Source: Antedon mediterranea
Taxonomy: Eukaryota; Echinodermata; Crinoidea; Comatulida; Antedonidae
Length of the DNA: 64,000 bases
Direction: 5' to 3'
Assembly (NCBI RefSeq): GCF_964355755.1
Contig: NC_092673.1
Span: 24,991,001-25,055,000, forward strand
This document shows positions 49,325 to 61,021 of the stretch, piece after piece. A program made the translations under genes and the position numbers. The stretch's first letter is position 1. The number at the start of each line of letters is the position of its first letter. Under the pieces are notes generated by a model, which was given only the letters and a program-made list of their open reading frames with translations, had not been told where the DNA came from and did not search any database.

Positions 49325-52300
49325 CGTCTGAAATGGCTTTATGCAAATATATAAAACAATATTTAAAATACTTATGTATTATTATTTTACCACGAATAAA
49401 GGCATGGTTGGGTGGTCGTTATTGTTTTCTCGATGACGACAAAACAGCAAAAACAGTTGAATATAATAAACACTTAGTTGTAGTCTAGAAAATCGGAGAA
49501 AAACAGGGAACCAGACAACCAGAACGTAAAGGGCCAAAATATATATATATATATCATCGTAGTCGCCATGATGAGATGAGATATTTAAGTATAGCTCCAT
49601 CATCGTATCCCGCCCTTTTTTCATCAAACAACTTGTTTAAACCTTGCTCGGTCGTACTGTATTGAAGATGAAAACATGCAAGCATACATTAACTTACCAT
49701 TAGCCGAGTGTGATCGTAACTGCCCAATAACGTTTGATACACATGAAATATCAAAAGCCTACTTATAACCATCCTACATTATACAATTGCACTTATCTGT
49801 TCAAACTATGTTTGCTTGAATACTGACAACATTTCTACAAACGACAATGTTGCCAAGTAAATATAATCATATCTTAGTAACGTGAATATTTGTCGTCCTA
49901 ATGACGAGCAGGTTCAGTTAACTAGTATTTGTTCTGCTCATTAAAAAACGATAAACGTACACACTGTAAGCTTACTGATGATAGTTGTTCATGATAGGAT
50001 TCCTAAATAAGACTATACTCAATATTTTAGATCGCAAAATATTAGTATAATGTATATAAATGTATAACATTTCTATTTCTATTTGTTTCTTCCACAATAT
50101 TTTATCTATTTATTCTTTATACTGGGTAACCTTTTCAGTTAAAAACTGTTCTCACAGAGGGCCCAGTTATACACAAATCACAGTAAAATTACAAAACAAT
50201 ATCTAAAACAAACCAACGATACATATACAAAAAACTATAAAACAAATGAATAAAATAACACCCCACGTTCAAATTATTCACAGCATTCCAGATCCGATTC
50301 CCCCCAAAAATAAATCTTCTATCAGATTCAGTTCTTGGGTTGTAATTTACATTATAACTGAACCTGGTAGAATAATTATGAACATCTTGAAAATTAAAAC
50401 ATGTGTGGATGGTGTAACAAAAACATAACAACATATTATAATACACAATGACATTTATGATAAAATAATTAATTAGTTAATAAATATACTTGCATAAAAA
50501 CATCGTGAAAATCATGTTTATATTATTGGCCTATTGAGCTAGAGAACTTGTTACAATAAGATTAAAAAAAAGAACAGGGTTTAAAGGAAAAAGAAACGTA
50601 TGTTTTTTCTCGAATAAAGCCAAATCATATCACACACAGCGTAGCACACATACACGCTCAAAGATGTATTATAAAAAGTCAGCACAAGTATAATACCTAG
50701 ATATTACAAAACATATTTAATGGTCTTAATAGAATTTACACATTTTAACTATGTTTAAATTAAGAATTGATTTACCGTTCACAATTCCTTCTTAATACAT
50801 GCCTATATTATCAATACTGTACACATAATCCTTCCCAAGAATAATGGTAAGGGCGGTCTACAGCAGAGATGCAGAAAAAAAACAACTTACTTTACAAAAT
50901 AAAAAACACTGTGTGATTCCTGCGGAAAATCTTTTAAATCCTGTTCAAAATCTTATATTAAATGGAGGCCTTACATCGAATAGTAAAACGAATTATAGGC
51001 CTAAAAGACACACGGCGTGAGTTAGCAGCAATCACAGACACAAAAATAATGAACTACGGACTATTAAACATTCTTATCAACAACTCCATTAAAACAGGTG
51101 TAACGGTGTCATACGTCGTTCAGACATGATTTAAGGACAATGAACAATCAATGGTCTCAATCTCAAACCGCTGTATTTATATTGATCTGTTGACGTATAC
51201 TTAATAACCACCCGTTCAATGAATATGATGTCTGATTTTACATGATGAGAGAATTATGCAAAGCAACAGCTATATACGATTATGATGGTGGTAAGTGCAC
51301 TCCACTTCGAGATCGACCAAAATATGTTTAAGCAAGAAGCATGGTAACGAGTAAAGAAACATTAAAACAATTTCCATTGCTGCATCTTGGGGTTTAGAAT
51401 ATTGTTTATCAAATGCAATGCACGCCTGCTCTGCTAATATATTGACATACTCTTATGCCTAAACGAATCAAATGTATAATTTTATAAAAACTCTTGTGTC
51501 GGTTATATTTTTTTTAATGTAGTCAAAACAGTAGTTTACACGTGTTTTTCTTGTTTCTAGATGTTTTCGTCAAGAGGACTCTTAGTCTTAGTTAGAAAAT
51601 AAGACTTTCATGGTCTATCCTGTATCTATTTGTCTTTTAAACTTTTTTCTTGTTATAGATTTTATTGTCTTTTCGTGCCATTTTTAATTGAAATATTGTT
51701 GGGGTGGTGTCCTCACCGGTCTTCAATAAATTTGTGTAGGCACAATTTACTGACCATTTCCACTCTCTCTTCACATTAGGTTTCGTGGAGGAGCTGCAGA
51801 TAATCAGTGAAGCTTATGAAAGCACATGTTCTCTAATCATTATAATGATAGCCAACAATTCAGTTTATGAAGACGTTTTTCAGGAGTAAGGGTTCACATC
51901 ACATGTGCAGTATATGAGGAGCATCGCAATTGCATATCATAAACACAATCGTCACTCATTTTTTTTAAACATTACTTAAAATAATCTATTCCAAATATTA
52001 ACAAAAAAGAAGCCAATGTAATTAAGTTTTTATAACAGTTATAGATTATTTATTATTTCAGTTCTGTGATTCAATAACATATTAATTAATTTTAATAAAT
52101 GTTTATCATCTTGATTTAAGTTTATGTCTACTTTCAATTAGTTTTGATTCTATAGTTACATCAATGTATTTGTCTTTAGCCCTGAAAATAAATATTTAAT
52201 TTATTAATGATGTTCTGGGATTGGAAGGTATTATATAAGTACAAACAGTGAGGACAATCAATTGGCTGAAAAGACTCCTTTTTAAACTCCCAAGAAAAGA

Positions 52301-52806
52301 TTACAACATCCACCATTACACTGATCTAGTTCTCTTCTGATCTGGTTGTCAAGTCAGCAGCATCCAAAGTGCTCTAGAACAACCAGATGCTCAGGGAGTG
52401 CCCGAGAAGGAATTTCTTTTTTTTCGTATAAAAGTTTACACAATAGCTACCTCAAACCATTGTGGGTATTTTCATTATCACAATCAGTAAAAATTATTTC
52501 ACAAACTTTCGATGTGGCATTGGTCATATAGTACACAACCTCTGGCCATACCCAAGGTAACTACAATACACACCACAACAAAATACCTAATAAGGATTCA
52601 ATTAAACACAAAATAAATGTCTTCATGATAGCCTATTTGTATCTTGGTATGCTATGGTGTCATTATCACCACCAAGCCTTACACAGTCATGCCACATAAG
52701 AGTATTACAGTTCCATACCGTAATATCTATATTGACATTTTTCATCTTATTATGTAACGGCGATATATTAAAATCAATAATTAAAATATTATAGATAATT
52801 GTACTT
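49325..52806. other. Gene-free stretch with a LINE remnant
   Basis: AT-rich sequence upstream of CABCOCO1 and downstream of the ES1-like gene. A LINE 3' fragment lies at about 50050-50446. Near 51560-51735 a stretch ending TTCAATAAATTTGTG looks like a 3' UTR or a LINE tail. The remainder shows nothing I can support. Confidence 0.5.
50050..50446 (-). mobile_element. LINE 3' fragment
   Basis: On the minus strand a frame holds DVHNYSTRFSYNVNYN and RRFIFGGNRIWNAVNNLN. These are the HNYxTR and GxxIWN signatures found after the reverse transcriptase in many LINEs. It is followed by a 3' UTR-like tail with AATAAATAG. Everything upstream is missing. Confidence 0.65.
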
Positions 52807-55800
52807 TTATTCCTTAGAAAGATCAAGAACAGCTCGAACCATTTCTCCTACGCCATCATGAATCTCATGCACTTTCGTCTCACACATGTATGCTGGCGTA
52901 GTAACAACTTTATTGGCCTCGTCCACATGGATCTCGGATACGTTCTTGTTGACATGTTTTGCTCCCATCTCTTGCACTGCTCCGGCAGTGCCTGCATATG
53001 GATAGCGTCCACCATCATCTTTGTCCTGTCCAACTGTCACCTCACATCCAGGGATTAACTTGGCTGCTAACACTGGAGCAATGCAACACAAACTAAAAAT
53101 TTATATAAACATAAGATATCATACCAATATATGATACTCAATTTTTAAAATTATATTTTTAATATCTTTCTATTAATGTTTGCCTGTACTCAATAGAATA
53201 GCAAAAGATAGCTTACTTGAATTTGTATATAAATAAATAATTGTTAATCATAACAAATAATGATAATTATAATAACATTTAATTTTCTATAATCATCTTT
53301 TATTTAATTGTCCTTGTATTGTAAATCACATGTTTTCCCTCTGAGATTGTTTTGGTTTTTTTTTATATACAGAATAAATAAAAATAACTTATTATACTGT
53401 GGCAGTTACTGCAGTAACTACATATTTTTTACTGCAGTACTTAATATATATATGTTTTAATGTAGACATAGTTTATAAGGCAGTCACTGCAAAAATATAT
53501 GTACGACTTCAATTCAATTCAACTTATATAAAGAAAATCATGCTAAATACAATACATAAACAGTATTAAGTATTATAAACAAAGTGAAGCTTACCTACAG
53601 TCAATTAATTTGGACACATTTTATTCTACCCTTAATATACAGTATAATACAATGTCTAACTACTTTGTTTGTAAACAATCTAATTTAATCAGATGAAATT
53701 ATTCAATGAGAAAATATTAATCATTACCCCAATGGCTTCTTGGCTGCAACAAAATCTTTAATGACTTTTTCGACTGTGGGATCTATCTTACACTTAGCAC
53801 CATCAACTGCATATGTAGACCTAGATTAAGAAAAACACAACAGATTTCTTTCAACTGAACCCTATTAAGGGGACACCTTAATAGGGACTGTAGTGTTAAA
53901 GCATATTGCTCCTTGTTTGTTTCCAGGAAAGTGTCCCCAGAATAGGGGTTGTCTGTGTGGTAAACATATATTTCAACACAGGAAAAGTCCCCTCAAAAGG
54001 GGTGTCCCAACTGCTGCATAACGATTTAAAGCATATTGCTCCTTGTTCGTTTCCAGGAAAGTGTCCCCTGAATAGGGGTTGTCTGTGTGATAAACATATA
54101 TTTCAACACAGGAAAATTCCCCTCAACAGGGGTGTCCCAACTGCTGCATATCGATTTAAAGCATATTGCTCCTTGTTCGTTTCCAGGAAAGTGTCCCCTG
54201 AATAGGGGTTGTCTGTGTGGTAAACATATATTTCAACACAGGAAAAGTCCCCTCAACAGGGGTGTCCCAAATGCTGCATATCGATTTAAAGCATATTGCT
54301 CCTTGTTCGTTTCCAGGAAAGTGTCCCCTGATTAGGGGTTGTCTGTGTGGTAAACATATATTTCAACACAGGAAAAGTCCCCTCAACAGGGGTGTCCCAA
54401 ATGCTGCATATCGATTTAAAGCATATTGCTCCTTGTTTGTTTCCAGGAAAGTGTCCCCTGAATAGGGGTTGTCTGTGTGGTAAACATATATTTCAACACA
54501 GGAAAAGTCCCCTCAACAGGGGTTTCTACAGCTGTATATCAATTTAGGTAAACCTGTCAGATGTATTGAAACATTGCACAATTTATGCAATAAACAATTT
54601 CCCAATATATCTTCAAAGTTTTTTTTTTACCCAGTATCTCGTTGGTTAAGATTTACCAAATAGTATCTTTAGTAATTTAGCTGTAAGCTAATAATTTAGC
54701 TATTACATTTGTAAGAGCTTTATCACCCCTGTAAAAATGTCTACTAGTAGCAGGCCTTGTCTTTTAAGGTGAGCGTGATCACTCACTTAACACACTCCAA
54801 ACAAACAGCACACCTGCAGCATCCCTGAATGTATTGAGGAGTGCAATTTGTAGTACACACTATCATTTTCAAAAGACAAGGCCTGAGTTACTAGGTTTAA
54901 AACATTCTGTGAAAATGGCCAGAAACAAACCCAGTACCGTTATCTATTAGAATAACAAAGATGAGTAATTATAAGCAAAGCTTACAAGTTTTTGGCAGCA
55001 CCAAATCCACCCGGGAAGATGACCGCATCGTGATTATTAACGTCAAGTGTCGACAAAGCAGCAATCTTTCCACGTGCAATTCTTGCCGATTCCACCAAAA
55101 CATTCCTGAAACAAAATATAGATGTATTTTTGTTGTATAATAATTAATAAATCCATCAATGTTGATATAAAGCTTGCGGTACACCATGTGTATTAGTTCT
55201 GATAAGAACTGTTGAGTTTCTCTCTAAATTCATCAAATAACCTGTTGTAATGTCAAATGGCGTTTTGGTTTAGATAAACAGCATTTAGTCACACATTCAA
55301 TGCAAGATGAACTCAAAACAAGATACAGTAGAACCTCTATTAAAGAGACACTTTTGCTAACCCAACAAGATGTCCCTTAATAAGGTTTCTCCTGAATAAG
55401 GTTTCTCCTGAATAGAGATTTGCCATAATTTTAAACAACATATTGCCTCTTGTTCGTTTCATAAGCAGTGTCCTCTGAATAGGGGTGTTCCACTGAAGAG
55501 GTTGTACAGTGCATTAGTTTGTTTAAGCCTAATATAAATGAATATTAAAAATAAAAATTATGTGTTGTTGTTGGCTCTCTACTTAATTGTGTATCATTCA
55601 TAACAATTGTTGTTCGTAGCATTATCGCCTCCTTTTGGGGTTGTCGTGTAAAAAAACTGTACTAACCTGGTCTCTTTGGTAGGCTCTCCCTTAGTATGGT
55701 CAATCACATGCATCTGTTGCTTGTCAGGGGCGAACATAGCAACATTGGCATCACTCCTGCTGAGATGAACCAGCACTCTATGTAAAGAAATGTATGAAGC

Positions 55801-58800
55801 GTTATACAGTAATATTGTTTATCATCATTGCAAGAGAAAGCGTTTGTTCATTCCAATTTTTGCTAATAATGCCCTCAAAATATCAAGAAATTCTAATTAT
55901 TGGTATGTAAACTGGGAAATGTACAGTAGCTACTTATAAATGATGAACCAAGTAATGTTATACCCTTACAATTTATAATACAGGCCAGTATATAATATGT
56001 GAGAATACAGTATGCATTGCATAATATATATAATCTCTTTATTTCCAAAAATACTGACCAATTTACATCTCTTGGCCAAATTGGCAAAATTGTAAAAAAC
56101 ACGTCAAAAATATTGCCTAAAGAAGTGTAACTGTAAGAATTAAAACAAACAATAAACAAAAGAAACAGTCAAAGGAGCAGTGGAAAGTCAGCATGGAAGG
56201 TAAAAAGTACTGTAGTTGATTTTGCACCTTGGCCTATTACAACCCACCACAAAGAGAATAAAAACCACATACGCAGACGCTTCATGGACTTCAGTTCCAT
56301 CGTAGACACCTGATCCCGAGAAAACCTATTTGGATAAAATAGCTGAGTTAAGGAATTAATAGCTCCTATGTATGTACTGTATAAAAACATTCATTACAAA
56401 TCAGCAATATCTAAAACTAAATATAGTAATAATAATAGACCGTAGGCCTCGTCCTATTAAACCAATACTACATGTACAGTAGGAGGCTACTGTTACAGCA
56501 GTAAAAAAACACTAAACTGTAAACATAAAATAAAGATAGGCCTAGTCACTACAAACTGTTAACTAGGTGGCTAGGCCCTAATCCTACATTACAAATGTTG
56601 GTGACTTTCAGAGTTACTTAAAGGGGGGTTCCGGGTTTAAAATGAATAGTAAAAAATGTAAAATATATTTGTTTGTCTCTTGAACGGTAAAAGTTTCAAT
56701 TTATATAAGCGCCCAGTGAAGCAGAACGAAGGCTGTGAAATCAGGCCAGATTACAAGTGCAGCTACGGCAAAATCACACTGTGGTTACAAAATAGGAAAT
56801 TCGTGAAATGGTCCATCTTCCGACGACTCGTTATCATAAACCATATCAATTAATTTTGTAAAATTATACTTATCTGATGTAATTTTAGTCGGTCTTCCCA
56901 TTTATAAAGTCAATTTTTTATGAGAATTCATCAAAACAGTGAAAAATTAGATATGTTTGCACTTTACGTTTGCCGATTTTAGCACCGACTTAGGGAAAAA
57001 TCAAAATCAATGAAGCGTAACGTATACTGTACATTCCTGCTGAGGATCGAGCGAGACGACGATACACGTGCTCTCTCTGCTGCCCATGTCTGGCATCGTC
57101 ACGTGATAAGCAGATACAACAATACCAAACTGGTCGGGTCGAGTATACCCCGTCTATAATCACAACATGAACGATGTACAGTATTTGATTGAAGGTTGAC
57201 TCGACCTACCGGAATGGTATAGATAATATAGCTCGAATGAGAGAGTTGGAATATTTGTGTATTGCAGCCTATAGTAAAAGGCCTGGTAGTATCAATTCGC
57301 ATAGGGTCTACTACACTAGCTAGCTCAATTTTTAACTGGGCCGGATCGGCTAGGTCTCCTTCCTACTACCTGGTCTACTTGCTTGATGCATGAGTATCCG
57401 CTTTTTTGGAGAGTAAACTAAACCTATTTATTTTAGGCCTACTTAGACGATCGGGACACCATACGTGTGGACGGCGATCGGACCTTGTTTTGCTTCAATA
57501 TTTACAGCCGATTTTGTAGAATGTTTTAGGTTTAGATTGTTTAGGAGTTTGGTTGATAGGATGGGTTTTGTTATTTATGGGCCAATCGTCTAGTAGTAGG
57601 CTAGCTAGGCCCATGGGCCCCATTGTTTTAACGTAGCCATCGTGGCATGGAATCCCTAGTCAGAATGGCTCTCGCCCATATTATTATTAGGCTAGGCCTA
57701 GAGTAGTATTGTACGTGAAGCCGATAATACGATCTGTACTACAGAGGTATAAAAATAGTATAATTTATGACTCCGTATCTGTACTAAATTTTGTATTTCA
57801 TTAAATGTCAAATAAATATATGCTACTACTGTTATTATTACACTTTAGGCCTAGCTTAGAAAATCTACAAAAAATGTATTTCACAATGATCACAATGGTG
57901 GTCGTCGTTTGACAGGGGAGAGAGATGTAAATTAGTTGACAAACACAACGTACATGACGTCGCGAGTTTGGAATCCACTGGTGACGTGATTTTGTGAATA
58001 TCTCATGAATATTAATGAGCTTCCCTAAGCTGCTAAAAAACAGACTTTCCATGAATTTACCCTAAAATGTATATGAAATTTAATTTTTTTAATTTCTCGT
58101 TATTACTTCTTCATTCTGAAATGTCTATATTGTTATAATATTTTTTATTTAATAAAGAAACGATATTTAAAAGCAATTTTAAACCCAGAATCCCCCTTTA
58201 AGGAGCCTAAGTGCTGTCCCATTGGAAAGTATATTAAGTGAAAAATAAAATGGTGTTTAAATAATCATATTTAGTATTCACTGAGCTATTGCAGCTTACA
58301 GTATAAATTGAGCTATTGCAGCTTACAGTATAAATTGTACTATGGTTCAATTTTTTTTTCTGTCATTTTTGATTTTGTATTCATCACCATATAATAAAAT
58401 GTTGACAATGAATGGATGAAAATGATATAAACTAAATTTGATATCATTGTAAAAAAACAATTCATTTTTGCATTGTGACAGATAGGATCGCTCAAATTTA
58501 CATTATTATTATTATTATTAGCATCCCTACCTACTGTAGACTAAAGCAGGGCTGTGCGAACATTTTATGGACAGTATACATTAATAATTAACCCATTGAG
58601 GACACAGAATTGTTGACATTTTCGGTGATTTTACAATTTGATTTTGACATGTTAAATTTTAGTTGCCTGACGAATTTTTTTGGTTGCCGTGGGACGTCGG
58701 GCAAGCGATTCTGCGAGCCCTGGTTGGACTACTAAAATTATATAAAAATAACTGAATATTTCCTGAAATTGAGGATGAATATTTTGTTAAAGATATGTTT

Positions 58801-59520
58801 TCCTCCAAAAAAAATAACTTGTTTTGTGTTTTTAATGTCACATAAAATTTTTTTGGTTGCCGTGGGACGTCGGGCAAGCGATTCTGCGAGAGCCCTGGTT
58901 GGACTACTAAAATTATATAAAAATAACTGAATATTTCCTGAAATTGAGGATGAATATTTTTTAAAAGATGTTTCCCTCCAAAAAAAATAACTTGTTTTGT
59001 GTTTTTAATGTCACAAAAAAAGTTATTTTCCATATTTTTAGGGGACAATAAATCTCGTCTCAACAGTTCACTGGGTTTTTTGTTTTAAATGTTATTTTAC
59101 TTCTAGAGTCCAGTCTTTTTAGCTGCATACGATGCAAAAACATTTCATTTTGTTGTTCTTTTTTTCCAATTTCTCAACAAGATGACCTGCGACCCTTTCA
59201 AAATTTGGGCCACAGCCTTGATTTTGAATTTGGGAAACCTCAGTCTACAGACATAATAGAGACTTCCTAGAGGCTAGGCCTAGACACGATGTTAGGCCTA
59301 CTCTCTGGCTGCTATCTAACTAGGGCCGCCTAGCCTAGATAGACCTACAATACAGGCTTGGCATTGTGGCTTGTTATCCGGTCCGTCGGAGAGCAATACC
59401 CGCCCGGTCATATTATTATTATTAATTATATGCCAATCCCTTTTTTTAAATGTTAATCAATTGTATTGGTCTTACCACAGCGACTCTCGCCTTGCTATGG
59501 AGATCTCTTGATCCAGACAT
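52807..59520 (-). CDS. GATD3: ES1/GATD3-like protein (DJ-1/PfpI superfamily)
   Basis: Seven coding exons: 59520-59476, 56325-56273, 55777-55667, 55105-54986, 53820-53728, 53092-52807 plus their exact joins sum to 236 codons (235 residues); six introns would make seven exons, but only these six blocks are seen and they close in frame. Diagnostic stretches are [83 protein letters not shown] and [18 protein letters not shown]. This is the ES1 (C21orf33/GATD3, bacterial ElbB) branch of the class-I glutamine amidotransferase-like fold; the Cys in LCCIAP is the presumed nucleophile-elbow residue. Mitochondrial in vertebrates. Here the first exon ([15 protein letters not shown]) is short and gives no clear targeting peptide, so localisation is open. 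AATAAA (52806-52811, minus strand) overlaps the stop codon. Confidence 0.92.
53880..54545. repeat. Minisatellite in an ES1-like intron, 130-bp unit
   Basis: Five copies of a 130-bp unit with AAAGCATATTGCTCCTTGTT, GGAAAGTGTCCCCTGAATAG and AGTCCCCTCAACAGGGGTGT. Overlapping short ORFs arise only because 130 is not a multiple of three and each unit is open. The unit resembles the right part of the MITE at 55324-55510. Confidence 0.95.
55324..55510. mobile_element. Pogo/Tigger-like MITE
   Basis: Left end TACAGTAGAACCTCTATTA and right end AAGAGGTTGTACAGTG are roughly inverted, with TA at the borders. The termini resemble those of pogo-type Tc1/mariner elements. No ORF. Lies in an ES1-like intron. 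Confidence 0.55.
56618..58201. mobile_element. TTAA-bounded element, 1.58 kb
   Basis: Left end TTAA-AGGGGGGTTCCGGGTTTA and right end TAAACCCAGAATCCCCCT-TTAA are imperfect inverted repeats of about 22 bp. The inside has GC-rich islands with CACGTG E-boxes (about 57065, 57100), a CTAG-rich tract and no long ORF. It lies in intron 1 of the ES1-like gene. Confidence 0.7.
58674..59020. repeat. Two direct repeats of 173 bp
   Basis: Copies begin at about 58674 and 58847 and share TGGTTGCCGTGGGACGTCGG, GCAAGCGATTCTGCGAG and ATTTCCTGAAATTGAGGATG almost exactly. Recent tandem duplication in ES1-like intron 1. Another direct duplication of 30 bp (GAGCTATTGCAGCTTACAGT) lies at 58280-58335. Confidence 0.9.
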
Positions 59521-60761
59521 ACTACAAGAACTGCTACGTAATATGTGTATATACAAAGGTTTTTTCCAAATTTGTAGGCGCGACAGCATGTTACTCTTAG
59601 TAGGCCTAACCTTCTTTCACAGCAGTCAAAAACAGTGTGTGCTTCAATAGGCTAAAACGCTCGAGAAAAAGTCAACTCGAGCGTGCTTTCAAATATATGA
59701 AACGCAATCAGTGCCTTATTATTAAGTTCTAAAGGTACACACAACCAAACTAGGTAGATACAAGAGTGATTACGCATAGTCTGACAAAGGTCATATAAAC
59801 GGTTAGATGAATAAAACATTTTGGAGCAAAAATATTTTTTCTCTATTTCTGCTAAAAAAGTAAAAATAAAACACAGAAAAGCGGGTTTGTTAATAACAAA
59901 GATCACGGGTCATAAACTCTAGTTTGATGCAGCTTTCCTGCTTTATTGGAGTAAAATGATCCCGATCCAGATCACGTTGCAGCTAATTTTTTACTCAAAA
60001 TAAAACCGGGTTTGGTTGGTGATTTTTTGTGTAATGACGTCATTATTATCTACTGAAATTTAAAGATTCGATCAAATCAATTATTGTCTTATGCCAGAAA
60101 AAAACGTCTCTAACTATACAGGTTAAATCATCACCAATCCACCAATGCTTAAAGTTTACTTTTAAACAAATTGACCAAATTAAAGATTCATGAAAAAAAA
60201 AAATATTAATGAATATAAAAAAATTATTCATAAATCATATATTTAAATTATTATTATTATATGCCTTATGTTAAAGGGTTGTTAAGTAGTACAGTTGGTA
60301 TGATGTAGACAATTGAACTCAAATTGAGTTTATATTGATGGTTATAGTTAGTAGGTAATGTAACATCAACTATATTAGCAGTGCCATATGTCATACTATT
60401 AGCAAAGTTATTATACAACAAGTGGCACTTTTGGGTTAAAACTTAACCTGACATTCCACTGGTAAACTAAAAAAAAAAATCGATAACAATGTTGGCCTTC
60501 TGAGCCTCTTCCGCAACGACCACCACCTTTCCCCATGGACCTGAGGGTGTCCGTTTAATATACAACTGTCCTATTCTCTGATGTATCATTAATTTATTCT
60601 TTTCGAATTAAAGCATTTTGTTCGTGTTTATAACAACTTAGGAAACAGTCTTCCATTGCCATATGGATGTTTAATAAACACTTTAGTTGATGGTACTACT
60701 TCAATAGAATGTTTAGGCTAGAATAAGACCAGGAAAAAACAAAAAATTGTGCTCCGAATGC
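59521..60761. other. Divergent intergenic region
   Basis: Between the ES1-like start (minus) and the Arg-rich gene (plus). It is AT-rich, with one TGACGTCAT (CRE-like) near 60035. No gene recognised. Confidence 0.5.
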
Positions 60762-60769
60762 TATATAAA
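60762..60769 (+). promoter_or_regulatory. TATA box of the Arg-rich repeat gene
   Basis: TATATAAA lies about 70 bp before a strong donor, AATCCAG|GTAAGA at 60840/60841. A noncoding first exon from about 60792 to 60840 is implied. The ATG at 60781 is only about 12-19 bp after the box, so it is probably not transcribed. Confidence 0.65.
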
Positions 60770-60791
60770 CAGCGGCAAAAATGGGAACTGG

Positions 60792-60840
60792 AGTAGTTTG
60801 TGTTTTCAATATTATAGGAAGAGCGGCAATAGCAATCCAG
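60792..60840 (+). other. Probable noncoding first exon of the Arg-rich gene
   Basis: Bounded by the expected start about 30 bp after the TATA box and the donor at 60841. The matching acceptor TTTTAAACAG ends at 61017, four bases before the coding ATG. Confidence 0.5.
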
Positions 60841-61021
60841 GTAAGAACAATTTGTTTTAGTTTTTATTTTAATCCATACAGGACTATATAAAGAAATACA
60901 CGATATTATAATCATTTTACTTTAATAAATATTTATACTGTACACGTAATTTGTTGAAATATAATAATTATGATAAGGCCTACTATTGATAGTTTTTTTT
61001 AAATATATTTTAAACAGAATC

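Noticed and set aside
53906-54547. Overlapping plus-strand ORFs with Cys-rich repeats
   Set aside because: They arise from the 130-bp minisatellite in an ES1-like intron, each ORF being the same unit in a shifted frame.
60781-60840. Upstream ATG in the first exon of the Arg-rich gene
   Set aside because: It lies only 12 bp after the TATA box and is probably not transcribed; spliced on, it would give a short unrelated frame.
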